From an uncultured Bacteroidales bacterium (GTDB taxonomy: Bacteria; Bacteroidota; Bacteroidia; Bacteroidales; Muribaculaceae): 36,969 nucleotides of DNA. Position 1 is the stretch's first letter. Every line of letters starts with the position of its first letter. The translations under genes and the position numbers were made by a program. The stretch covers positions 1-36,969 of the forward strand of contig CADAZN010000026.1 in the NCBI GenBank assembly GCA_902792435.1, given 5' to 3'. Below the pieces are notes generated by a model that did no database searches, was not told where the DNA came from, and saw only the letters and a list, made by a program, of their open reading frames with translations. Of the stretch, positions 16,000 through 24,880 are shown piece after piece.

Positions 16000-18535
16000 A
16001 TTTAAGAATTATAAAATACTACTTTTGCTGATGCTTTTTGCCTTTGCTGTAAATGATGCTTGGGCAGGAGGTACTGACTACTGAATGTATATGCATATTC
16101 AAGTTGATTCTTACCCTACAGGTGCTGGAAAAGTATATGCATCAACATCACAATCTAGTGCTCAAAATTCAAACAATTGCGTGTCTTCACCATATATAAC
16201 ACATACTTCCACCGCAGAATCATATATTAACAGTGGAAAAACTTTGTGGTATATAAATACAATGCCTGTTGATGCAACAAAATGGGCATTCGTAGGTTGG
16301 GTTAAAAATGCTTCTAATGACTATACAGATTTTTATAACACCAATTATATATCAACAGATAGGAATCCTACTAATGGTTTTAATGACCCTGGGAGTTATG
16401 CATCAAGTACTGCAGATGGAAAAGGTGGAAAAGTATCACATAACAGTTCTACATATTATTTACCTGATCCTTTTCCAATAACTTTAAGAATGACGGCGGT
16501 ATACAGGTCAATAAAGCCCGACGTTATTGCCGTATCTAATAATGGTGAACTTGGAGCTGCTGATTTCACAGATGCGAATAATAGTGTTGGTGAAACTGTT
16601 GTGTTAAGTGCAACTCCAGCACATTATAATTCAAAATTTGAAGGTTGGTATAAAAATGATGCTCTAGTTTCAAAAGAAAACCCATACTCATTTACAGTAA
16701 CTAATGACAATAAAGGTACTTATACTGCTAGGTTTGTTGAGCACAAGTTTATGAGGATAAAAAATAATACAACAAATCGATATATAAATGGAATTAACGA
16801 TGTTGGCAGTATTACAAACTTTTCATCACTCCAATTAGAAAGCAATTGGGAGTCAACAAGGTATCAAGCTGGAACCGTGATTTATTTGTGGGATTATGAA
16901 AGAACAAATCCGACTGCACATCCTTATGTGTTCGATATTCAAGGATTTAGTTCAAGTTCATATTATGATGACACAAGAGGTATCTATGTTACAATCCTTC
17001 ATAACAATATTGAAAACACTTGGACTATTTCCGATAAAGATAAAAGTTATTATATGACTGATAAGGGTACTGAAAGTGTTGAAATGGCTGCAATAAATGC
17101 AGGATTTCCCCTTGATTGGAAATTTGAGCATATTGACAATGACCTTGAAACTTGCGAGAACTACTTCTCGCTTGATCCTGACAAGCTGATTGAGGTCGGT
17201 GGCAAGTATTACACCACTTTGCGCACGTCTTGGAACATTTTGTTCAATCCTGAGCAGATGACTCCTTACATTGTCAAGAGTGTTAATGAGACCGAGGGTA
17301 CATTTGAGATGGAGCCTATCAGTGGCAATATCATCCCTGCTGGCACTCCAGTGATTATCGAGACAAAGAGCACAGATATAGAAGAAAACCACATGGTGCC
17401 AACTTTGACCAATGCTGCTAGTGGCGCAGTGCCCAGCGGAAACCAATTGGTATCAAGTACAAAATACTTCCCCAACCAGAATGCACCAGTTTCTAATTGC
17501 AAGGGCTTATATAAGAATGCCAATGGCCAGCTCGCCTTCGGTGGCAACGCGTTGAACACAGTCAACGGCAACGAGGCTTATCTGGGCGTGGCTAACGAGG
17601 TGGTTCATGATGTACAACCAGTGCTCACCGAGACAACTTTAGCTTACTTGCTTGAAAATGGAGAGATTGGTCCTAACTATAAAATTACCGACCTCACCTG
17701 CGTATATATTCAAGGCAACACTCTCTATTGCAAGGACGATAACCATGCGCTGAACAAGAGTGTTATAGCCGTAGGAGAAGAAGACTACATCAAGACGTAT
17801 ACCGCTTTGCAAAATGGTGATTGGGACCAGAGCAACTGGATTGCCATCAATCTTCCCGAGGGAAGTAGTGTGACTACTGATTATATGGAAGCTGTTATTG
17901 ACCACCGCCTGAATAATGTGGTTGGTCGCTTGAAGAGCAAGGTTAACCCTGAGTTTGAAGCAACCCTGATGCCAACTGCTGGCGTAGAAAACCCATATAA
18001 CGAGAACACCTATATTACTTGTAACTTCTCGGGCGTGCATCAACAGGGTGTTGTGAATGGCGAAGAGGTGAACTTGTTCTTTGTTGCTCCCAAGCCAATG
18101 GAAATTGCCCAAGTGGAATGGGCGATGTGGGATGCTGCGAGTGAAATGTTTATCATGCCACATGCCGCTGACGATTCTGGACTGCACGGTGCATTCTTAC
18201 CCAACTTCTCGATGCTTGAGAATGTCTCCAGCCCTAACCCTCAAGATGGTTATGGCTATCATTTCCCCGCACTCATTAAGCTCACCGAGGCATCTTCTCA
18301 AAGCAGTGCACCAATCCTTGCTGCAGGCGACAGTATCACTTGGACAGTATATCCACTCGAGTGGAATACCGACACTCCTACCGCTATCGACAACTTGCAG
18401 GCGGGCAAGACCGTTACTCGCGTGGTTTATTACAACCTGATGGGCGTGGCGAGCGATGTGCCTCATCCAGGCATCAACATCGTTGAAAAACGCTACAGCG
18501 ACGGTAGCCGCTCTGTTGAGAAGGTGATGAAATAA
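15992..18535 (+). pseudogene. Large surface protein gene interrupted by an in-frame TGA after the signal peptide
   Basis: An ATG at 15992, overlapping the end of the DUF4105 gene by 8 bases, encodes a signal peptide (KILLLLMLFAFAVNDAWA) and GGTDY. It then meets a TGA at 16082-16084. The same frame resumes at once with MYMHIQVDSYPTGAGKVYAS and stays open for 816 codons, so the two parts are one gene split by a single stop. The mature part has a beta-rich repeat resembling InlB B-repeats (FEGWYKNDALVSKENPYSF), the GKYYTTL / IIPAGTPVIIE / EENHMVP module shared with the protein at 12897, and a C-terminal tail VVYYNLMGVASDVPHPGINI plus YSDGSRSVEKVMK typical of exported Bacteroidales proteins. The alternatives are a TGG-to-TGA nonsense mutation, a sequencing error, or readthrough. 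Translation from 16085 alone would leave the protein in the cytoplasm. Confidence 0.8.
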
Positions 18536-18561
18536 CTCACTCTAATCTCTTTGACATTTAG

Positions 18562-18591
18562 AAGGTGTCTTCCTTAGGAAGGCACCTTTTT
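18562..18591 (+). terminator. Rho-independent terminator
   Basis: 12-bp stem AAGGTGTCTTCC / GGAAGGCACCTT with one G-U pair, loop TTA, followed by a T-tract. It ends the DUF4105/surface-protein transcript. Confidence 0.9.
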
Positions 18592-18603
18592 CTCACTTGT
18601 GGA

Positions 18604-18653
18604 TTGGTCAGACTGGGTCGGACTAGGTCGGACTTTGTCTGACAGAGTCGGAC
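18604..18653. repeat. GGTCGGAC degenerate tandem repeat, copy 1
   Basis: About five units of a 10-11 bp element with cores GGTCAGAC, GGTCGGAC, GGTCGGAC, TGTCTGAC and AGTCGGAC. The same family, reverse-complemented, is at 30918-30974. It lies just after a terminator in the spacer before cls. Confidence 0.8.
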
Positions 18654-18663
18654 AAACGCACTA

Positions 18664-18722
18664 CCCTCAACTCTCAACTTACAACTCTCAACCCTCTACT
18701 ATCCACCTTCCACTCTCAACTA
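18664..18722. repeat. CTCAACT-type low-complexity repeat
   Basis: Pyrimidine-rich degenerate units such as CCTCAACTCTCAACTTAC and ACAACTCTCAACC, with a period of roughly 7-11 bp, follow directly after the GGTCGGAC array. Related AACTCTCAACT sequence is found at the end of the AAA ATPase gene (36043-36074). Confidence 0.65.
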
Positions 18723-18796
18723 TTAAAAAATGTTATAAAACGGCTTGGTTTCCCGCAAAATCATTAACTTAGCAAGCTAATCAAGAACGAGCTGTA

Positions 18797-20248
18797 ATGA
18801 TACTTGCCGAGTTGTTTCCATATTCGCGGTTGATATTTACCATCTTGTATGGTATCACTGCTGTGGCTATTATCGGAGTTGTGGTGAGCGAGAACCGCAA
18901 CCCGGTTAAGACACTGGCTTGGGTCACTGTGCTGGTGCTGTTGCCTGTGGTGGGTATCATTCTGTACATCTTCTTTGGCCGCAGCTTGCGCCACATAAGA
19001 ATGATATCCCGAAAGAAGCGGCTCAAGCTCACCAACCGCGACGACATCAAGCACTTGATGCGCTCGCGCCAGGTGGTGCGCTACGAAGACAAAAAGAGCG
19101 AGCACCAGCAAATGATAAACCTGGTGAACAGCATCCAGGGCTCGCCCTATCTCGCCAACAACGAGGTGGAAATTTTCACCAACGGCAAGGACAAGTTTGA
19201 TGCTCTAAAGCAAGACCTTCTAGCTGCTGAGCGTTACATCCACATCCAATATTACATCATTGAGAATGACAAGCTCGGCAACGAGATTGCCGACATCCTG
19301 AAGCAGAAGGTTGCCGAGGGCGTGAAGGTGCGCGTGCTCTATGACCACGTGGGGTCGTTCCACTTCGACATGTCCTATTTCAAGAAGCTACGCAAGGCGG
19401 GTGCCGATGTCTACCCGTTTATGAAGATCACCTTCCCTGAGTTTGCCAACCGCATCAACTGGCGCAACCACCGCAAGATAGTGATTATCGACGGCAAGGT
19501 GGGATACATAGGTGGCATGAACATCGCCGACCGCTATATCGACGGTGGCAAGATGAATAAATGGCGCGACACACATCTGCGTGTTAAGGGCGATATCGTG
19601 GCAGCGCTTCAGGTGTCGTTTGCCATCGACTGGAACTTCATGAAGCGTGAGCTCATCGAAGAGTCGGTTGACATGGTGGAGCCCGGAAGCATAGCCAACC
19701 CCATTGCCATGCAGCTCGTCACGAGTGGCCCCACCAGCCAGTGGGTAAACATGGCGTTTGTGTTCCAAAAAGCCATAGACTGTGCCAGCAAGTGCGTGTA
19801 CATACAGACGCCCTACTTCCTGCCTAGCGACAGCCTGCTCAAAGCCCTTCAAGTGGCGGCATTGAGCAAGGTTGACGTGCGATTGATGATTCCTCGAAAG
19901 CCCGACAGCATCCTGCTGCGCTATGCCTCCTATTCTTACGTTAAGCAATGCTTGACGGCAGGCATCAAGATTTACTTCTATGAGCCTGGCATGCTCCACT
20001 CAAAGGTGGTGCTCATTGATGACGATTTTGTCACAACAGGCTCAACGAACTTCGACTTCCGCAGCATTGAGCACAACTTTGAGGCCAATGTACTACTCTA
20101 TAGCAAGGAGTTCAACCACCGCATGCTTGAAGTGATGCGCGCCGACATGCAGGAGTGCACCCGCATCAGCCTCAGGGCATGGCGCAAGCGTCCGCTGTGG
20201 CAAAAAGCCGTGGAAAGCATTGTGCGCCTCTTTGGACCACTGCTTTAA
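18797..20248 (+). CDS. cls: Cardiolipin synthase
   Basis: Membrane phospholipase-D superfamily enzyme joining two phosphatidylglycerols to give cardiolipin and glycerol. The 483-residue product has two N-terminal transmembrane segments (about residues 8-30 and 38-60). Both HKD motifs are intact: H225-x-K227-x4-D232 (NHRKIVIIDGKVGYIGGMN) and H401-x-K403-x4-D408 (LHSKVVLIDDDFVTTGSTN). Length and architecture match ClsA-type enzymes. The gene appears monocistronic, between two repeat-containing spacers. Confidence 0.95.
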   Translation: MILAELFPYSRLIFTILYGITAVAIIGVVVSENRNPVKTLAWVTVLVLLPVVGIILYIFFGRSLRHIRMISRKKRLKLTNRDDIKHLMRSRQVVRYEDKKSEHQQMINLVNSIQGSPYLANNEVEIFTNGKDKFDALKQDLLAAERYIHIQYYIIENDKLGNEIADILKQKVAEGVKVRVLYDHVGSFHFDMSYFKKLRKAGADVYPFMKITFPEFANRINWRNHRKIVIIDGKVGYIGGMNIADRYIDGGKMNKWRDTHLRVKGDIVAALQVSFAIDWNFMKRELIEESVDMVEPGSIANPIAMQLVTSGPTSQWVNMAFVFQKAIDCASKCVYIQTPYFLPSDSLLKALQVAALSKVDVRLMIPRKPDSILLRYASYSYVKQCLTAGIKIYFYEPGMLHSKVVLIDDDFVTTGSTNFDFRSIEHNFEANVLLYSKEFNHRMLEVMRADMQECTRISLRAWRKRPLWQKAVESIVRLFGPLL

Positions 20249-20249
20249 G

Positions 20250-20318
20250 AGTTTTCAGTGATCAGTTCCCAGTAATCAGTTTTTCTAGTTATTCTAGATT
20301 TTCTCTAGATATTCTAGC
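20250..20318. repeat. ATCAGTT and CTAG-type short repeats between cls and the glycosidase-like gene
   Basis: First come units like CAGTGATCAGTTCCCAGTA and ATCAGTT. Then follow four CTAG cores spaced 9-11 bases apart (TTCTAGTTATTCTAGATTT, CTCTAGATATTCTAG). They fill most of the 87-base spacer. Confidence 0.6.
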
Positions 20319-20335
20319 ACTTAATACTTAATCTC

Positions 20336-21868
20336 ATGAAATCATTTAGAAAAATTGCAGTTGCTGTCGCACTCCTTATTGGTGTGATGGCAAGTGCTCA
20401 AGAGGCTCCCAAGCGCGAGTTCCGCGGAGCGTGGCTCCACATCATCGGGCAGGGACAGTACGCCAAGATGACCCCACAAGAGACGCAGGATTATCTGCGA
20501 GACCAGCTCAACAAGCTCGATAGTGCTGGAGTCAACGCCGTCATCTGGCAGGTGCGCCCACAAGCCGATGCTGCCTACATCAGCGACCTCGAGCCCTGGT
20601 CACGGTGGATAACCGGTGAGGCAGGCAAGGCCCCCGACCCCGTGTGGGACCCACTGCAGTTCATGATTGACGAATGCCACAGCCGTGGCATGGAGTTGCA
20701 CGCCTGGATTAACCCTTACCGCGTTACCAGCGGCGAGAAAGACCGCCCCGCCGAGGGGCACATCTACTACGAGCACCCCGAGTGGTTCCTCAAGTATGCC
20801 GACGGCAAGATTTATTTCGATCCCGCCCTGCCCGAGAGCCGCGACTTTATCAACCTCGTGGTAAAAGACATGATAACACGCTATGACCTCGACGCCATCC
20901 ACATGGACGACTATTTCTACCCCTACCCCGTTAAGGGCGTGGAGTTTCCCGACACCGCCTCATTTGCCCGCTACGGCAAGGGATGGGGCGACAAGGGCGA
21001 CTGGCGACGTCACAACGTGGACTTGCTCATCGAGCAGCTGCACGGCACTATCCAGAGCACCAAGCCCTGGGTGAGATTCGGCATCAGCCCGTTCGGCATT
21101 TGGCGAAACAAGAAGAGCGACCGCAACGGCAGCGAGACCAACGGCCTAGAATGCTACGACGCTCTCTACGCCGACTGCCCAAAGTGGACGGCAATGGGAT
21201 GGGTCGACTACATGGTGCCACAGCTTTACTGGGAGCTAGAGCACAAAGCTGCGAGCGACCTTGTGCTGAGCTACTGGTGGGACAAACACGCCAACGGCCG
21301 CCACATGTACTACGGCCAGGCAGTGCGTAACGTGATGGACCACCATGACATCCCCGACACACTCAACCCCACTCAGCTCAACCACAAGATTGAACTGATG
21401 CGTGAATTGCCCAACGTTCACGGCGTGACATGGTGGCCCGGATATGAAGTGACTAAGAATTATAAGGGAGTGCTCGACTCGCTGAGAAACAATCAGATGA
21501 GGACCAAGGCACTGTGCCCCGCTGTCACCTGGATTGACTGTGAGCCTCCAGCGCCGGTGAGCAACTTGCGCTTCGAGAAGAACAAACTCGAAACTGTGAT
21601 CTCTTGGGATGCTCCCACCACAACCGACCCCATGCAGCAAGCTGTGCAATACGTTGTTTATGGATTCAGGGAAGGTGAACCCATAAACCTTGAGAACTCT
21701 CGAGCAATCTTGCGGATTACCAACAAAACGTCAATCACCGTGCCGACTCTCAATCTCCCCAAAAAGAACAAGATGGCACGACCACCAGGCACCACCTATG
21801 TTGTGACAGCTCTCGACCGCTGCAACAACGAGAGCTCGGCATGTGAGCCCATCACCGTGAGATTCTAA
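20336..21868 (+). CDS. GHL10/YngK-like family glycoside hydrolase-like protein
   Basis: Exported 510-residue protein (signal peptide ending ALLIGVMASAQ) of the family formerly DUF187, a TIM-barrel group related to glycoside hydrolases. Family landmarks are REFRGAWLHIIGQG, the segment NAVIWQVRPQADAAY, HAWINPYRV, and the substrate-site block LDAIHMDDYFYPYP. The last 90 or so residues (PPAPVSNLRFEKNKLETVIS then WDAPTT) form a fibronectin-III-like domain. Known relatives are linked to cell-wall or glycan hydrolysis; the substrate here is not determinable. The gene ends at a terminator shared with the convergent parA operon. Confidence 0.9.
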   Translation: MKSFRKIAVAVALLIGVMASAQEAPKREFRGAWLHIIGQGQYAKMTPQETQDYLRDQLNKLDSAGVNAVIWQVRPQADAAYISDLEPWSRWITGEAGKAPDPVWDPLQFMIDECHSRGMELHAWINPYRVTSGEKDRPAEGHIYYEHPEWFLKYADGKIYFDPALPESRDFINLVVKDMITRYDLDAIHMDDYFYPYPVKGVEFPDTASFARYGKGWGDKGDWRRHNVDLLIEQLHGTIQSTKPWVRFGISPFGIWRNKKSDRNGSETNGLECYDALYADCPKWTAMGWVDYMVPQLYWELEHKAASDLVLSYWWDKHANGRHMYYGQAVRNVMDHHDIPDTLNPTQLNHKIELMRELPNVHGVTWWPGYEVTKNYKGVLDSLRNNQMRTKALCPAVTWIDCEPPAPVSNLRFEKNKLETVISWDAPTTTDPMQQAVQYVVYGFREGEPINLENSRAILRITNKTSITVPTLNLPKKNKMARPPGTTYVVTALDRCNNESSACEPITVRF

Positions 21869-21888
21869 CGTAATCCTTTTAAAAAAAC

Positions 21889-21923
21889 AACACTGGACAG
21901 CCCCAAAAGCTGTCCAGTGTTTT
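21889..21923. terminator. Bidirectional terminator between convergent genes
   Basis: Perfect 13-bp stem AACACTGGACAGC / GCTGTCCAGTGTT, loop CCCAAAA, with TTTT on the plus side and an A-run on the left that becomes a T-run on the minus strand. It serves both the glycosidase-like gene and the ABC-parA operon. Confidence 0.9.
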
Positions 21924-21942
21924 CTATTGTATCTCAAAGCTG

Positions 21943-22716
21943 TTATTGCTTCGAGTTTTCTTTCTCTATAAGTTCTTGCGCGAGCTGCAGATGGCTGATG
22001 GCACCACGGCTCTGAGGGTCGTAGAGCAGAGCAGGCAGACCGTGGCTAGGGGCCTCGCTGAGACGCGTGTTGCGAGGAATAACGGTGGTGAACACGATAT
22101 CGCCAAAGTGGCTCTTGAGCTCCTCGTAGATTTGGTTGGCAAGTCTCAGACGTGCGTCATACATAGTGAGCAGGAAGCCCTCGATGTGGAGACCGCTATT
22201 AAGCTTCGACTTGATGATGCGAATGGTGTTGAGCAGCTTGCTGATGCCCTCAAGTGCGAAGTACTCGGCCTGAACAGGTATAATCACACTGTTGGCTGCT
22301 GTCAGGGCGTTAACCGTGATAAGACCTAACGATGGGCTGCAGTCGATGAGGATGTAATCATAGTTGTCAACCACTTGCGTGAGCAGCCCCTTGAGCACCT
22401 TCTCACGATTAGGCTTGTTGATGAGTTCTAGCTCGGCTCCCACCAAGTCGATTCTTGCCCCCAGCACGTCAAGGCCTTCCACCTCCGACTTTGTTATAGT
22501 GCTCTTGATAGGATAATCGTCGACGAGGCACTCATAGACCGATGCCTGCATCTGGTTGGGGTCGATTCCCAAACCCGATGTAGCGTTGGCTTGTGGATCG
22601 GCGTCGATGAGCAGCACCCTTTTGTCATATTTAGCAAGCGAAGCTGCAAGGTTGATGGCAGTAGTGGTCTTTCCCACACCACCTTTTTGATTTGCAATAG
22701 CTATTATCTTTGTCAT
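21943..22716 (-). CDS. ParA/Soj-type ATPase
   Basis: Deviant Walker-type ATPase of the chromosome/plasmid partition and positioning family, 257 residues. The signature P-loop KGGVGKTT is at residues 11-18, followed by [16 protein letters not shown] (switch region) and [20 protein letters not shown]. The length and the lack of an N-terminal DNA-binding domain make it Soj-like (chromosomal). A parB gene would be expected next to it, but none is here: the gene ends at a terminator. It starts 20 bases after the permease gene, so it is the last gene of an ABC transporter operon. Confidence 0.93.
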   Translation of the reverse strand: MTKIIAIANQKGGVGKTTTAINLAASLAKYDKRVLLIDADPQANATSGLGIDPNQMQASVYECLVDDYPIKSTITKSEVEGLDVLGARIDLVGAELELINKPNREKVLKGLLTQVVDNYDYILIDCSPSLGLITVNALTAANSVIIPVQAEYFALEGISKLLNTIRIIKSKLNSGLHIEGFLLTMYDARLRLANQIYEELKSHFGDIVFTTVIPRNTRLSEAPSHGLPALLYDPQSRGAISHLQLAQELIEKENSKQ

Positions 22717-22736
22717 GATTTAAAATCAGGTTATTG

Positions 22737-23966
22737 TTATGATTGCTGAATCCATAAAGCCTTGATTTTGCGCTTTATGGCAAAAATGTTTCCCACGGTG
22801 ATAAGCGACATTATCACTATTGCGACAATAATCGCGACGACTATCGTGCCGCCATTGGTTCCCATTGCTCTGAGCATGGGCAGATAGCAGGCTCGCGCGA
22901 GCAGCATGATAATCACTGCGAGTACCAGCACCACGGCGTTGATGGCCATCACCATGTTGATGTAAGGTCGTGACACTTGCGATGGCGAGTAGCCAAGCAG
23001 CAGCAAGTCCTGCAGCTTCTTGGTGTTCTTTTGGAGCAGCAGGTAAATGCTTAACATGAGCACAAAGAACGCCAGCACGCTGATTATAATGCCAACTATA
23101 ATGACGATGGTCACCACCAACGTGAGGAAATACTGCGCCTTGCCTTGCTGCATCTTTTCGCCTGCAACCTGGTAGCCGTGGTCTTCGAGATACCGCTGCA
23201 TCTTCACATCGCCTGGGCTGTTGACCTCCACGATGATTCGTGAGGGGTCACGCTCCAGTCCGCTGCCATATCGCTCGTTACTCCATTTCATGAAATCCTC
23301 GGGAACGATAATGGTGTTCAAGCGGTTAGAGAATCCCACGATGCGGCCCTTGATGGTCTCGTTGTGGCCGTTGCCGCGCAAGGTGAACTCAAGTGGCACC
23401 TTAGAGATGATGCCTTCACTCACCTGCGGCATGCCCTGGCTGGCGGCAAAACCAAAGTTGTAGAGCGACAGGTAGTCGCGCGACATTATCACGGGAATCT
23501 CGGGCTTGGCGGGATCAAACTTCCAGTCGCTGTCGGCCACATCGATGAACTCGGTGGGTATCGACTCAAAAAAGAGCATAGTGCCCATGGCGCTGCCACC
23601 CATACCTCCCACCGAAATGGTGGCATAGAGGCTGTAGTCGTTGCTCGAGAACTTACCCACCTTGCGGCACCAAGGCTGAGCCTCGATATCGGCTATGGCT
23701 TCCTGTGAGAATTGCGACTTGCTGCCTAGCAACGTGCCGGCTGTCGACACTGCCTGTGTCACAATTAGATAGTCCTTCTTGATAAAACTCTCCTCGTCGT
23801 TGAAGATGGGTTTCACGTCTTGATAAAACTGCACTGCAAGAATCACTATCGTGAGTCCGATAAGGCTGGCTAGCGAGAATCCCACCAGTTGCGACGGACT
23901 GATGTGCTTGCGCAGCAGTTTCCACTTCAAGTGATTGCTGCTATATTTATTGGCTTTATTGCTCAT
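22737..23966 (-). CDS. FtsX/MacB-like ABC transporter permease
   Basis: 409-residue inner-membrane protein. It has one transmembrane segment near residues 28-48, a large periplasmic domain (about 50-275), then three transmembrane segments near 283-312, 345-368 and 380-402. This is the topology of FtsX, MacB and LolE-type permeases. The start ATG overlaps the ATPase stop in an ATGA (23963-23966), implying coupled translation. Substrate unknown; such proteins often transmit mechanical signals across the membrane rather than transport. Confidence 0.85.
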   Translation of the reverse strand: MSNKANKYSSNHLKWKLLRKHISPSQLVGFSLASLIGLTIVILAVQFYQDVKPIFNDEESFIKKDYLIVTQAVSTAGTLLGSKSQFSQEAIADIEAQPWCRKVGKFSSNDYSLYATISVGGMGGSAMGTMLFFESIPTEFIDVADSDWKFDPAKPEIPVIMSRDYLSLYNFGFAASQGMPQVSEGIISKVPLEFTLRGNGHNETIKGRIVGFSNRLNTIIVPEDFMKWSNERYGSGLERDPSRIIVEVNSPGDVKMQRYLEDHGYQVAGEKMQQGKAQYFLTLVVTIVIIVGIIISVLAFFVLMLSIYLLLQKNTKKLQDLLLLGYSPSQVSRPYINMVMAINAVVLVLAVIIMLLARACYLPMLRAMGTNGGTIVVAIIVAIVIMSLITVGNIFAIKRKIKALWIQQS

Positions 23967-24607
23967 AGTTTAAACTCCTTATCAACAGTTATCTTCACAT
24001 TGTTGCCCACCGATGTGGAAATCACGCCTGCGCCTTGTCGCTGAGCCTCTTCCGAGACAAGCCGGGCAACTATTGCGTTGTTGGCATCGTCAAGGTGGCT
24101 CACCGGCTCGTCGAGTAATATGAAATCGCAAGGCTGGCACAAAGTGCGAATGATAGCCACACGTTGCTGTTGCCCTATCGAGAGCTTAGAAACAGGGCTG
24201 TCGACTTTCTCACCTATGCCCAGCAAGTTCATCATGCCCACGATTTCCTGTTCACTCTTGTGGTTGGTGATGCTGTTTTTGAGCATAATGTTCTCAAGTG
24301 CAGTCAACTCAGGAAAAAGCTTCATGTCCTGAGCCAAGTAGGCTATGTGGTTAGTGCGAACATCGCACCACTCCTTAACCGCAAGAGTCTTTATGTCGCG
24401 GCCGTCAAAAGCCATTGTGCCGCTATAGTCGGTGCGGTAGCCATAGAGGTAGCTGCACAGCGACGACTTTCCTGTACCGCTCTCAGCACTGATAAGGTAG
24501 TGCTTGCCACGCTCGAAGGTGACATCGCGCAGCCATATCTCGCTACCAGTGTCGCCACGACCGGCAAACACCGCAGGCAATGTGTTGTGAAGGGTTATTG
24601 TGTTCAT
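23963..24607 (-). CDS. ABC transporter ATP-binding protein, atypical
   Basis: 214 residues from the ATG at 24607 (MNTITLHNTLPAVFAG), which has AAAGGA just upstream; a TTG 12 codons earlier is less likely. The P-loop is SAESGTGKSS (41-48), with Ala where the first Gly is usual. The Q-loop region LAQDMKLFPELTALENI, the signature LSIGQQQRV (142-150) and Walker B FILLDEPVSHLDD are present. The switch (H-loop) position reads VISTSVGNN, with no histidine. It is first in an operon with an FtsX-like permease and a ParA ATPase. The missing H-loop suggests slow or altered ATP hydrolysis. Confidence 0.85.
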   Translation of the reverse strand: MNTITLHNTLPAVFAGRGDTGSEIWLRDVTFERGKHYLISAESGTGKSSLCSYLYGYRTDYSGTMAFDGRDIKTLAVKEWCDVRTNHIAYLAQDMKLFPELTALENIMLKNSITNHKSEQEIVGMMNLLGIGEKVDSPVSKLSIGQQQRVAIIRTLCQPCDFILLDEPVSHLDDANNAIVARLVSEEAQRQGAGVISTSVGNNVKITVDKEFKL

Positions 24608-24671
24608 TTCATTATCCTTTACTCGGTTGTTCTCGCAAGTCAAGCAGAATCAACTTGCCACAAATAATTTG

Positions 24672-24679
24672 CAAAATTA
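24672..24679 (-). promoter_or_regulatory. -7 element of the ABC-parA operon
   Basis: TAATTTTG on the minus strand, 65 bases upstream of the ATG at 24607. Between this site and the opposite promoter at 24832 lies a hairpin with arms TTGCCTTGC / GCAAGGCAA (24745-24753 and 24765-24773). Confidence 0.6.
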
Positions 24680-24790
24680 ATGATTTACTTTCAACCCGTT
24701 GCCATATTTAAGGAATTTTATAAGTGACAAAACAACGAAGTTGCTTGCCTTGCCTGTCATATATGCAAGGCAAATACTAAATTAACGAAT

Positions 24791-24839
24791 AATAGATTTG
24801 AGAAATCTATTATAATTAAAGATATTTTCTCTAACTTTG
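24791..24839 (+). promoter_or_regulatory. Promoter with a palindrome upstream of a decayed gene
   Basis: TAACTTTG (24832-24839) is a full -7 match. A perfect palindrome, AATAGATTT-GAG-AAATCTATT (24791-24811), lies where the -33 region is expected and could be a repressor site. It drives the broken gene beginning at 24881. Confidence 0.6.
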
Positions 24840-24880
24840 TTGCTTTTAAAATACAACAACCAACATTTAGACGTAATCTT

